DNA of 11,232 nt, from assembly GCA_964639395.1 (NCBI GenBank), contig CAZXCT010000042.1, positions 1-11,232 of the forward strand. The letters run 5' to 3'. The DNA is from ATZT02 sp964639395. Its GTDB lineage: Bacteria > Actinomycetota > Actinomycetes > S36-B12 > UBA5976. This document shows, one piece after another, positions 1 to 7,116 of the stretch. Within the stretch, counting starts at the first letter, position 1, and every line of letters starts with the position of its first letter. Under the pieces are notes generated by a model. The model saw only the letters and a list, made by a program, of their open reading frames with translations, searched no databases and was not told where the DNA came from. Made by a program: the position numbers and the translations under genes.

Positions 1-802
1 AATATCTTGATTTTTTCGCTCTTGTGCCAACATCGCTGTCTTACCGCCAGGTGCCGCGCAGGCATCAAGCCAACTTGTTTCATTCGGTTTGACGTCGAAA
101 TTTGCTAGCAAAAAACCCGCAGATTGACTTGCCGCATCTTGAATTCTGGGCTTTGTTTTTGAATTGGATTTAACATCCTGTAAATCCACGGAATTAGCTT
201 TTTTTGCAGTAGGCGACAGTGCTTNNNNNNNNNNTATGTTTTTGTTCCACCATCCAATTAACTGGCGGTGAATTGTTGTACTTAAGAAGTTCCACAACTT
301 CAGATTGATTACTAATTACTTCTTTATACTTGTCGATTATCCATTGAGGATGTGACCAAACTTTATCTAATGAATTTGGAAAATTTACCTCGATGAGATC
401 TTGCCACTGCTGCAGATTCTTTTCACTGACGCGCCTAAAAACTGCATTCGCAATTGGCTTGGCACGTTCACCGATAAAAAGTACAGATTCATTTACCCAT
501 TCTGAGACTAGTATTTGTTTTGGAGTTTTGCCAAATAAGATCTCATAAGAACCCAGCCGCAAGACAGTCAATAAATCGTTTTCTAGCGAAGTAACTTGGC
601 GTTTCGCAGCATTGCTGATAATGGTTTCCAGAAGTAACTGCCATCTAAAAGTGCCCATAACCAGATCCGTTACGCGTGATTTATCGCTTAATGAGAGTGG
701 ATTAAGACTTAAGTACCTCGGAACATAAATATTTACATATAGATTTTTATCAATCACGTCTTTGTATATAGTGCAGGCATGAGCTCTAGCAGATTTTTTC
801 AT
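1..802 (-). CDS. rsmB: 16S rRNA (cytosine-967-C5)-methyltransferase RsmB, split by an assembly gap and partial at the C-terminus
   Basis: RsmB (Sun/Fmu) methylates C967 of 16S rRNA with S-adenosylmethionine. Reading from the ATG at 802, residues 1-140 form the NusB-like RNA-binding domain, followed by a linker that ends at the N run. Below the gap, a different frame (positions 222 to 1) continues the same protein. It carries the pre-core motif QDAASQSAG at about 121-147 and the SAM-binding motif I, DACAAPGGKT, at 37-66. The catalytic cysteines lie outside the window. In the upstream frame the reading would hit a TAA soon after the gap, but only because the ten N do not represent the true gap length. 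Comparison with the family suggests that about 15-30 residues are missing. The ATG overlaps the fmt stop as ATGA, and no strong Shine-Dalgarno sequence is visible, so translational coupling is likely. The family identity is firm; the gap size is inferred. Confidence 0.9.
225..234. other. Assembly gap of ten N inside rsmB
   Basis: Ten consecutive N lie within the rsmB coding sequence. The protein frame on the high-coordinate side (codon starts at positions 1 modulo 3) differs from the frame with homology on the low side (0 modulo 3). The real number of missing bases should therefore be a multiple of three if the gene is intact. The ten N are best read as a placeholder of arbitrary size, as scaffolding software inserts. 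Confidence 0.95.
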
Positions 803-1710
803 ATGAGTTTTTTAAGAGGTTCTCTCAATCCCCTTACCCATTGCTGAGCCGACATAAGATTCTTACCCTCTGGAATGACTGATAGAAGCTCTAGTACGCC
901 ATCGCCTGTTTGCACGAGAATCGAATCCTCATTCAATACCTCACCGATTTTTCCGAACGCATTAATTAGCGATACTCTCGCACTTTCAATTTTTATTATT
1001 GTGTCGTTGAAACGTGTCCAGGCTAATTTCTTTTCGAATCCCGAACGTATCAATGCCGCTATCGTAAGCGCGTCCAAAGACCAATCGATTTGGTATTGCG
1101 TTCTGTTCGTCTTTGCAGCGTAGCTTGCTACCCCTTGCTGCGGACTCGGCTGCAATCGCTGTGAAATCATATTTAATGTTTCAACAAGAGCCTTCTCACC
1201 AAGTGGTAAAAGTTTTTGAAAAAGCGTGGAGGTAGTTTCAGTTTGATCCAACTCAATTTGGGATTGCACATAAATGTCACCAGCATCAAGCTCATCACTT
1301 ATTTCAAAAGTACTTACCCCCGCGATTGCTTCTCTTTGTCGAATTGAAGCGGCTACTGGATCCGCTCCACGCAAGTGAGGCAAAAGCGAAAAATGAAGAT
1401 TGATAAAACCGCCCGGTACCAATTCTCTTACTTCTTTTGCTATTAATTGTCCAAAGGCAACTACAACGCTGGCTTCTGCCTTTGTCTGCTTTATTGCCGT
1501 TTTTACTTCTAAAGAATTTATGTCATCCGTCTCAATGAGTGGGAGTCCATTTGCTAACGCAAACTCTGCTACCGAGGATCTATTGATAGCTAATCCACGA
1601 CCGCTTGGTTTTGCGCTTTGGGTGATAACGAGCCTAATCTGATTATATTTTTTAAGAAATTCTAAATAGTGGGTTGCAATTTGAGGTGTACCGATAAAAA
1701 TTATATTCAC
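799..1710 (-). CDS. fmt: Methionyl-tRNA formyltransferase
   Basis: Fmt transfers a formyl group from 10-formyltetrahydrofolate to Met-tRNA(fMet) in the cytoplasm, producing the initiator tRNA. The protein has 303 residues, close to the usual 310. It begins with the fold-typical MNIIFIGTPQIA. The formyltransferase core has N104, H106 and D142 in the positions of the known catalytic triad. The signature is FSLLPHLRGADP at about 107-118, followed by DAGDI at 142-146. The C-terminal tRNA-binding domain runs from about 205 to the end. The signature deviates slightly from the usual HPSLLP..RGAAP: F replaces P and D replaces A. The start is GTG, with an AGG seven bases upstream that overlaps the def stop region. 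Only eight bases separate it from def, and the stop overlaps rsmB (ATGA). Pairing with def is common because the two enzymes act at opposite ends of the formyl cycle. Confidence 0.97.
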   Translation of the reverse strand: MNIIFIGTPQIATHYLEFLKKYNQIRLVITQSAKPSGRGLAINRSSVAEFALANGLPLIETDDINSLEVKTAIKQTKAEASVVVAFGQLIAKEVRELVPGGFINLHFSLLPHLRGADPVAASIRQREAIAGVSTFEISDELDAGDIYVQSQIELDQTETTSTLFQKLLPLGEKALVETLNMISQRLQPSPQQGVASYAAKTNRTQYQIDWSLDALTIAALIRSGFEKKLAWTRFNDTIIKIESARVSLINAFGKIGEVLNEDSILVQTGDGVLELLSVIPEGKNLMSAQQWVRGLREPLKKLI

Positions 1711-1718
1711 ACATAAAC

Positions 1719-2267
1719 CTAAAGGGAGAGACCTTTAGTTGAATGAGGTGAAATTCTTACAGCAGGTGTGCTTGTTCCAAACCACTCAGAATCACGAATC
1801 GCCTTCATCGCAAGCTTTCGTGACTCAGCATCAAGTCGATCAATAAAAACAATCCCATCCAGATGGTCTGTTTCATGTTGAATACAACGTGACAGTAATT
1901 CTGAGCCAGTAATGTGCACTGGTTCACCGTGCATGTTCATTCCTTTAGCAACTACGCTCATCGCACGTTTAGTTTCGAAATTTATTCCAGGTACTGAAAG
2001 ACAACCCTCTTCACCGTCTTGAATCTCTTCACTTAGCGCTAGAACTGGATTTACTAAATGACCTGGCTCATCGGTATCAACACAGTAGGTGAAAACTCGT
2101 AATGAAACCCCGAGTTGAGGTGCGGCTAGGCCTACCCCCGGTGCATCTAGCATTGTGTCTGTCAAATCCTTAACAAGATTTCTTAATTCTTTGTCAAAAG
2201 TTGTTACCTCAGCGGCTTTTGTGCTCAAAATTGGATCACCAAATAGGCGGATAGGTTTTATTGACAC
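1719..2267 (-). CDS. def: Peptide deformylase
   Basis: Deformylase removes the N-formyl group from nascent proteins at the ribosome. The product has 182 residues and all three family motifs: GVGLAAPQ (44-51), EGCLS (87-91) and HETDH (131-135). C89, H131 and H135 are the expected metal ligands, and E132 is the catalytic acid. The protein continues about 45 residues beyond the last motif, ending in a short Ser/Pro-rich tail, which is common in actinobacterial deformylases. The start is GTG at 2267, supported by a GAGGA Shine-Dalgarno sequence at 2271-2275. It lies 35 bases downstream of priA and eight bases upstream of fmt. The 35-base spacer shows no hairpin followed by T residues, so read-through from priA is probable. 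Confidence 0.98.
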   Translation of the reverse strand: MSIKPIRLFGDPILSTKAAEVTTFDKELRNLVKDLTDTMLDAPGVGLAAPQLGVSLRVFTYCVDTDEPGHLVNPVLALSEEIQDGEEGCLSVPGINFETKRAMSVVAKGMNMHGEPVHITGSELLSRCIQHETDHLDGIVFIDRLDAESRKLAMKAIRDSEWFGTSTPAVRISPHSTKGLSL

Positions 2268-2302
2268 GTTTCCTCGCTAACAGTTATTAATAGTCTAATG
2301 CA

Positions 2303-4234
2303 CTAGATAAAATCAACTGGATCGACTTGAATTTGCAATGTAGATGCACCTTTGGTGCTTAAAGTTTTAAGCAAGTTTCGCGCTTTCGGAATGTAATGTG
2401 CAGGATCATTGTGAAGTATTGCTATTTGAACGACACTTTTTTGATAGCTAGCAACTGGGCCCATGGTAGTTATTAATGGGTCATCGACCAAATATTTCTT
2501 AAATCCCTCAACTTCACGTCTCTGTCCAGACACAACTAACGAATTTCTATGTGGAGGTAGGCCAAGTTGTTCCCGCTGTTGTAACTCAAAATCTGCAAAT
2601 GCCGATACCTCATCACTTACAAAGGAATTCATAAAAGAGTCAGTTATTTCACCACTGATAACCAATACACTTTCTTGCCTATCTTGTAGTAATGATTTTA
2701 TATATTTAAATTGATGAAAAACTTCTTCATTTAAATCTAAGATAGGTCTGGTAAAAAATGCCTCGGCATTGAGAACAATAATTGACTTATAGCCAGCGGC
2801 TGCTACCGGAATCGCTTGAGGAGTTGCTACCACAATTGAGGGAACATCAGGGGTATGAAAAATTCTTTGTTCACCAGTAGATGACAAAATTTTAACGCCA
2901 GAGAATTTGCTTCCTATCTCTTTTAGAACACTTTTTTGACCCGATTTAGCGATTGCCATTTTTGAGCCTTTACAGTTTCTACACTTAAAATCAGCGCTAA
3001 GTCGACCACAGCGAGCGCATTCTGGGCCGCTCGAGTTGTTCAAAACTCGCAATATTCCATCGCATGTTGCACAGACTGCTAGTCGATAACACCCTTCGCA
3101 TCTGAGTACAGAAATTTCGCCTCGTCGCGGCACCACAATTAAAACGGGTCCATCGCTACATCTTGAGATTGCACCATAGACCGTTGCAGAAAACTGCGAC
3201 TTCTCGATTTTCGTTTGATTTGTATCGAAATATATATTTTTGTTATTAATATCAATAGCCTCTTCAATTATTTTCAAATCTGATTTTCTAGATTCTAATA
3301 GCAGCTTCGAGGAAAGACTAAAAGATACAAAAACTAAGCATGACTTTTCGATTGCTGATCTTTGCCGCGCGACTTGAGAAACATTCCAATAAGGCGCATG
3401 CGGAGAGATGAATAAATTCGAATTTTCGCCGAAAATAATTATTACAGCGTTATTTACCAGCGGGGCAAAAATAGCATTTCTAGTACCTATTAAAATTTGG
3501 GTATTTTTATGAAGAATATCTAAGTAGCTCTTATACCGATCGGCAGAATTTTGATCAGCCGACAAAAGCGTAATATTTACGTCTTTTAAATTTTGTCTGA
3601 GGTGGTTATGTAAATCCCCAATTAAGCCATTTTCGGGCACTATCACCAAAGCGTTTCTCTCTTGAGAGATTGCGGACTTGATTAATTCAAGTGCTACATG
3701 AAACCAATTTTGGTAGCTATTAATAATTAGTGCGACAGAAGTTTGTTTTCCGACTCGTCGCAATAAAGCATTACCTTGCGGTAAATTCTCTATATTTGCT
3801 GGGTAATTTGCATATTTCATTAATGATTCGACTTTAAAATTTTTTTCAATTGTTGCGTGACGCGGCGGTGCACAAAAACGCAAAACATCAGACAGGCTGC
3901 CTGCGTTCAGCCAAGCGATTTCTTTAGCAAGACGTAAAGTTTCAAAAGTAAAATTTTCAGATTTTCCGACAATTTTCATAATGCTAGTTATTTTTGAACT
4001 AAATTCCGAACTGAAACTTTTTTCTACCACCCAGCCAAAAAGTTTTTGCTTTCCAAATGGAACCTGCACGCGTGAACCAATTTTTAGGCTTTCGGCAAAT
4101 TCTTCTGGGATACGATAATCGAATTCTCGATCTAGGTGCGGTACGGAAGAATCGAGTACTACTTTGGCATAACCCAGTGGGCTTAAAGGCTTAATGCTTT
4201 GCGAAGTTCGTCGACTCGATTGGTTTGCTCCCAA
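2303..4234 (-). CDS. priA: Primosomal protein N' (PriA), actinobacterial type lacking helicase motifs
   Basis: PriA recognises stalled forks and helps reload the replisome. The 643-residue product has the N-terminal 3'-end-binding domain (about 20-125, with VPHLDREFDY at 31-40). It keeps the family landmarks IGTRNAIFAPL (249-259) and QREQLGLPPHRN (553-564). The zinc region has all eight cysteines in four CxxC pairs: 379/382, 388/391, 406/409 and 418/421. The Walker A site (GxTGSGKT in E. coli) is absent; the equivalent stretch near 154-172 reads VGKQTS. The DEAH box is replaced by FGENS around 268-272, and the motif V equivalent reads VVATPQ (468-473). ATP-driven unwinding is therefore unlikely, as reported for actinobacterial homologues in general. 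I chose the TTG at 4234 because AAGGA lies six bases upstream; this overlaps metK by 52 bases. The only later candidate nearby is a CTG at residue 20. Confidence 0.93.
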   Translation of the reverse strand: MGANQSSRRTSQSIKPLSPLGYAKVVLDSSVPHLDREFDYRIPEEFAESLKIGSRVQVPFGKQKLFGWVVEKSFSSEFSSKITSIMKIVGKSENFTFETLRLAKEIAWLNAGSLSDVLRFCAPPRHATIEKNFKVESLMKYANYPANIENLPQGNALLRRVGKQTSVALIINSYQNWFHVALELIKSAISQERNALVIVPENGLIGDLHNHLRQNLKDVNITLLSADQNSADRYKSYLDILHKNTQILIGTRNAIFAPLVNNAVIIIFGENSNLFISPHAPYWNVSQVARQRSAIEKSCLVFVSFSLSSKLLLESRKSDLKIIEEAIDINNKNIYFDTNQTKIEKSQFSATVYGAISRCSDGPVLIVVPRRGEISVLRCEGCYRLAVCATCDGILRVLNNSSGPECARCGRLSADFKCRNCKGSKMAIAKSGQKSVLKEIGSKFSGVKILSSTGEQRIFHTPDVPSIVVATPQAIPVAAAGYKSIIVLNAEAFFTRPILDLNEEVFHQFKYIKSLLQDRQESVLVISGEITDSFMNSFVSDEVSAFADFELQQREQLGLPPHRNSLVVSGQRREVEGFKKYLVDDPLITTMGPVASYQKSVVQIAILHNDPAHYIPKARNLLKTLSTKGASTLQIQVDPVDFI

Positions 4235-5379
4235 GTGAAATCCTTGCCTTCTCGTCCGAAGTGACCATATGCGGCAGTCTGTCGATAAATCGGTCGCTTT
4301 AAATCCAGATCTCGAATTATCGCGGCTGGTCTTAGATCAAAGACTTTCAGAATAGCTTTTTGAATTTCTTCATCACTAACTACGCCGGTTCCGAAAGTTT
4401 CAACAAAAACACCCACTGGCTTGGCTTTGCCAATCGCGTAGGCGACTTGTACCTCACAGCGTTGTGCCAGATTGGCAGCAACAACGTTTTTTGCCACCCA
4501 GCGCATTGCATAAGCGGCTGATCTATCAACTTTACTGGGATCTTTTCCGCTGAAGGCACCTCCACCGTGGCGAGACATTCCACCGTAAGTGTCGACGATA
4601 ATTTTTCTTCCTGTTAAACCAGCATCACCCATTGGTCCGCCAATCTCAAACTTACCTGTGGGATTGACTAAAAGACGATAGTTAGAAATATCCAACTTGT
4701 CCTTGATCTTGTTTATTACAGGATCTACCACGTGCTTTTTTACATCTATACTTAATTGTTTATCTAGATCAATTCCGGCTGCATGTTGGCTAGATATGAC
4801 TACAGTGTCGAGCCGGACCGGGTTATTGTTTTCGTCGTACTCGATAGTCACTTGAGTTTTTCCGTCAGGTCGCAAGTAAGAAAGAGTTCCATCTTTTCGA
4901 ACTAAGGTTAATTGCTCACTAAGTCGATGCGCCAAGTAAATTGGTAAGGGCATTAAAACCTGCGTATCACGACAGGCATAACCAAACATAAGCCCCTGAT
5001 CGCCCGCACCCTGAGAATCAATGGGATCACTTGAACCCTCGCGCTCTTCTAGTGCATCGTCGACACCTTGTGCGATGTCAGGTGATTGCTTACCAATCGA
5101 AACTGAAACACCACAGGAGTTTCCGTCGAATCCTTTTACCGAGCTGTCATAACCGATATCTATCACCACCTGGCGAATGATTTCAGCAACATCTGTATAT
5201 CCACTAGTAGTAACTTCACCGGCCACATGTACTTGGCCAGTGGTAATAAGTGTTTCAACAGCAACTCGACTATTTGGGTCTTGGCGCAGCATGTCATCTA
5301 AAATTGCGTCACTAATTTGATCAGAAATCTTATCGGGATGTCCCTCGGTTACCGACTCAGACGTAAAAAGTCTCGACAC
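4183..5379 (-). CDS. metK: S-adenosylmethionine synthetase (methionine adenosyltransferase)
   Basis: MetK makes S-adenosylmethionine from methionine and ATP, releasing phosphate and pyrophosphate. The enzyme is a cytosolic tetramer. The 398-residue product is full length for the family. It shows the N-terminal TEGHPDK (11-17) with the catalytic H14 and the metal ligand D16. The two family signatures follow: GAGDQGLMFGYA (124-135) and GGGAFSGKDPSKVDRS (272-287), the latter being the phosphate-binding loop. The start is GTG at 5379, with AAAGG six bases upstream. It follows the longest spacer in the window (83 bases after coaBC), so it may have its own promoter. The 3' end overlaps priA by 52 bases in another frame. 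The SAM it supplies is the substrate of RsmB encoded downstream. I see no match to a known SAM riboswitch in the leader. Confidence 0.99.
   Translation of the reverse strand: MSRLFTSESVTEGHPDKISDQISDAILDDMLRQDPNSRVAVETLITTGQVHVAGEVTTSGYTDVAEIIRQVVIDIGYDSSVKGFDGNSCGVSVSIGKQSPDIAQGVDDALEEREGSSDPIDSQGAGDQGLMFGYACRDTQVLMPLPIYLAHRLSEQLTLVRKDGTLSYLRPDGKTQVTIEYDENNNPVRLDTVVISSQHAAGIDLDKQLSIDVKKHVVDPVINKIKDKLDISNYRLLVNPTGKFEIGGPMGDAGLTGRKIIVDTYGGMSRHGGGAFSGKDPSKVDRSAAYAMRWVAKNVVAANLAQRCEVQVAYAIGKAKPVGVFVETFGTGVVSDEEIQKAILKVFDLRPAAIIRDLDLKRPIYRQTAAYGHFGREGKDFTWEQTNRVDELRKALSL
4241..4245 (-). promoter_or_regulatory. Shine-Dalgarno sequence for priA inside metK
   Basis: AAGGA lies six bases upstream of the TTG at 4232-4234. 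This supports starting priA within the last 52 bases of metK. The same bases encode a conserved Gly-Lys-Asp stretch of MetK, so the match could be coincidental. Confidence 0.5.
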
Positions 5380-5462
5380 CTTAAACCTTTCAATAGATAT
5401 TTATAAATTCGCTCATAGTCGGGCCCGACCGGATACTTAGAGAGAAATAATACAGAAACATC
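5380..5462 (-). promoter_or_regulatory. coaBC-metK spacer with a 12-base palindrome, possible promoter region
   Basis: This is the longest non-coding stretch in the window. It contains the perfect palindrome GTCGGGCCCGAC at 5418-5429 in otherwise AT-rich DNA. A TATAAA at 5400-5405 on the minus strand could serve as a -10 box for metK, but no good -35 match stands 16-18 bases upstream. The palindrome can form only a 4-bp stem with a 4-base loop and is not followed by a T run, so it is a poor terminator. An operator or a promoter is possible, but only weakly supported. Confidence 0.25.
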
Positions 5463-6677
5463 TCAATTTGTGGTCTTTTGCCGCCAGATTTCGATTGATT
5501 TATTTAAAATCATTGACGCCGCTGCTAATTTACTTGTTTTGGTTAAGTCGTCGTGGGTATTTTGACCGACTAAATGCACATGAGTTTGGTCCTTATTAAA
5601 CACTTCACCTTGCGAAACGTCGTTTGCGCAGATAAGGTCCAATTTCTTGGCTATTAATTTATTGCGTGCAATTTGAACTAGCTCATCGATATTTGTTTCT
5701 GTTTCGGCACTGAAGCCAACTATCACCTGATTAGGCTTAGAAACACGGGTGACTTCACTAAGAATATCTACCGTCGGAATTAATTCGAGCGAAAAATTGC
5801 TTGTTCCTTTCTTGATTTTTTTAGAATTGACTGCTGCCGGCTTAAAATCAGCCACCGCCGCCGTCATAATTAAAATGTCGAAATTTGGTAAAAAGTTCAT
5901 AACTTTATTTAGCATCTCATCAGCCGTGGTGACCTTTTCAAAAGAAAAATTGCCATTGAAATCTTGGGTAGAAATTAAAGTAGTTTCGCATCCTCTCGCA
6001 ATTGCTTGTTGCGCGATAGCAAATCCTTGTTTTCCACTTGAGACGTTGCCTAAAAATCTAACCGGATCCAAAAACTCTCTGGTTCCACCAGCAGTCACCA
6101 AAATTCTTGGTTTATTAGAATCCGTAAAATGACTGATAATTAATTCAGCTATGTCTTCAGACTCAACTAATCTGCCCACTCCCTCGTCGCCACTAGTTAG
6201 TGCACCACTCTCGGGTGGAAATACTTGGATGCCTTCCTTGATTAATTTATTAATATTCTCAACTGTTCCCGGGTGTTCCCACATCTGTGTATGCATAGCA
6301 GGAAACAAAAATATTGGTGCCTTGGTAGTCAAAGCGAGTGCCGTAACTGCGCTGTTAGCTTTTGCATTAGCCAAATCTGAAATAGTGTCAGCCGTCGCAG
6401 GAGCAATTACCACCAGATCCGTTTCTTTCGCGATTCGAACATGCGCAACACTCTCAGTTTGATCCCATAATGAAGAAATAACTGCGTTTCCACTGAGCGC
6501 TGACCAAGTTGGCTCACCAACAAAATTTAGCGAAGACTGTGTCGCAACAATTTGAACAGAAATATTTGCTTTTTTTACCAGGCGAATCACTTCGGCGATT
6601 TTGTATACCGAGATCCCACCAGTTATAGCGATTGTTACTAATGGATTTTTTTTGACCACGCTGGTGGCCTCTTTCAA
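5463..6677 (-). CDS. coaBC: Bifunctional phosphopantothenoylcysteine decarboxylase / phosphopantothenate-cysteine ligase
   Basis: CoaBC performs two steps of coenzyme A synthesis. The CoaB domain joins 4'-phosphopantothenate to cysteine using CTP, and the CoaC domain decarboxylates the product with FMN. CoaC covers about 10-180, with the active-site H79 (VAHVRIA) and PAMHTQMW (126-133). CoaB covers about 189-404, with TAGGTREFLDPVRFLG (195-210), the NVSSGKQG loop, AAVADFKP (273-280) and KIKK (287-290). The flap cysteine of E. coli CoaC (ACG) is replaced by serine (TSG, S162). Mycobacterial sequences, as I recall them, also lack it. The outermost start is TTG at 6677, three bases after the rpoZ stop, with no clear Shine-Dalgarno sequence. 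A GTG six codons later (6659) has AGAGG eight bases upstream and may be the true start. Confidence 0.96.
   Translation of the reverse strand: MKEATSVVKKNPLVTIAITGGISVYKIAEVIRLVKKANISVQIVATQSSLNFVGEPTWSALSGNAVISSLWDQTESVAHVRIAKETDLVVIAPATADTISDLANAKANSAVTALALTTKAPIFLFPAMHTQMWEHPGTVENINKLIKEGIQVFPPESGALTSGDEGVGRLVESEDIAELIISHFTDSNKPRILVTAGGTREFLDPVRFLGNVSSGKQGFAIAQQAIARGCETTLISTQDFNGNFSFEKVTTADEMLNKVMNFLPNFDILIMTAAVADFKPAAVNSKKIKKGTSNFSLELIPTVDILSEVTRVSKPNQVIVGFSAETETNIDELVQIARNKLIAKKLDLICANDVSQGEVFNKDQTHVHLVGQNTHDDLTKTSKLAAASMILNKSIEIWRQKTTN
6668..6672 (-). promoter_or_regulatory. Shine-Dalgarno sequence favouring the internal GTG start of coaBC
   Basis: AGAGG stands eight bases before the GTG at 6657-6659, which is codon 7 of the longest reading. 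No comparable site precedes the TTG at 6677. Using the GTG would give an N-terminus of MVKKNPLVTIAITGG, which still keeps the whole FMN-binding fold. Confidence 0.45.
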
Positions 6678-6680
6678 CTA

Positions 6681-7100
6681 TTAAGCAGTGAACGGATCAG
6701 AGTCAGTAGGTGCAACTTCGTCCACAGTTTCGCTAGGTGTTTCAGATTCAAAACTGGAATCGAATTCTCCGCCATAGGCAGCGCCTTCTTGATGCATTGC
6801 TAATCTACGTTGCTCCATTGCTAATTGCTCTGCCGCTAACACTTCTGGATCTACTGCCTCCGCGGTTAGTAATCCGGCATTTATTTCACGTAAAGCGATG
6901 GATAATGATTTCTCTTGCAGTTGTGTTTCTACCAGTGGTCCTACATATTCAAGTAGACCTTCACCCAGTTGTGAATAGTAAGCATTTATTTGTCGGGCTC
7001 GCTTCGCTGCATAAATTACAAGTTGATACTTACTTTTAGCAACATCTAATAATTCATCAATTGGTGGGTGAGTAATTCCACCTGCACGGGTTAGTGGCAC
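6681..7100 (-). CDS. rpoZ: DNA-directed RNA polymerase omega subunit with a long acidic C-terminal tail
   Basis: Omega binds the beta' subunit and helps RNA polymerase to assemble. Residues 9-84 are the conserved actinobacterial core, including ITHPPIDELL (9-18), AAKRARQINAYYSQLGEG (31-48) and SIALREINAGLL (67-78). The product is 139 residues, longer than the roughly 90-110 of many actinobacterial homologues. The extra 55 residues comprise a predicted helical stretch (85-103) and an acidic Ser/Thr-rich tail (112-139). The tail is probably disordered. The start is GTG at 7100, with GAGG five bases upstream. It lies 16 bases after gmk and three bases before the outermost coaBC start, within a gene order typical of actinobacteria. 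The core assignment is firm; any function of the tail is unknown. Confidence 0.97.
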   Translation of the reverse strand: MPLTRAGGITHPPIDELLDVAKSKYQLVIYAAKRARQINAYYSQLGEGLLEYVGPLVETQLQEKSLSIALREINAGLLTAEAVDPEVLAAEQLAMEQRRLAMHQEGAAYGGEFDSSFESETPSETVDEVAPTDSDPFTA

Positions 7101-7116
7101 AGCTACCTCGATTTTC

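Noticed and set aside
2303..4234. priA considered as a decaying pseudogene because helicase motifs are lost
   Set aside because: The frame is intact over 643 codons, all eight zinc cysteines remain, and loss of these motifs is general among actinobacterial PriA proteins.
4380..4583. Minus-strand open frame of 67 codons inside metK
   Set aside because: It is an out-of-frame reading within the conserved catalytic half of MetK.
5418..5429. Palindrome considered as a rho-independent terminator of coaBC
   Set aside because: The hairpin would have only four base pairs around a four-base loop, and no T run follows on the minus strand.
5380..5462. SAM riboswitch before metK
   Set aside because: The spacer is short and shows none of the conserved core sequences of SAM-I, SAM-II, SAM-IV or SAM/SAH RNAs that I know.
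5749..6132. Plus-strand open frame of 127 codons opposite coaBC
   Set aside because: It lies entirely antisense to the conserved CoaBC protein, has no family resemblance and no ribosome binding context that I could see; it is a shadow frame.
6737..7039. Plus-strand open frame of 100 codons with a hydrophobic stretch, opposite rpoZ
   Set aside because: The leucine-rich run is the complement of Lys/Gln/Glu-rich codons in rpoZ; no independent evidence of a membrane protein.
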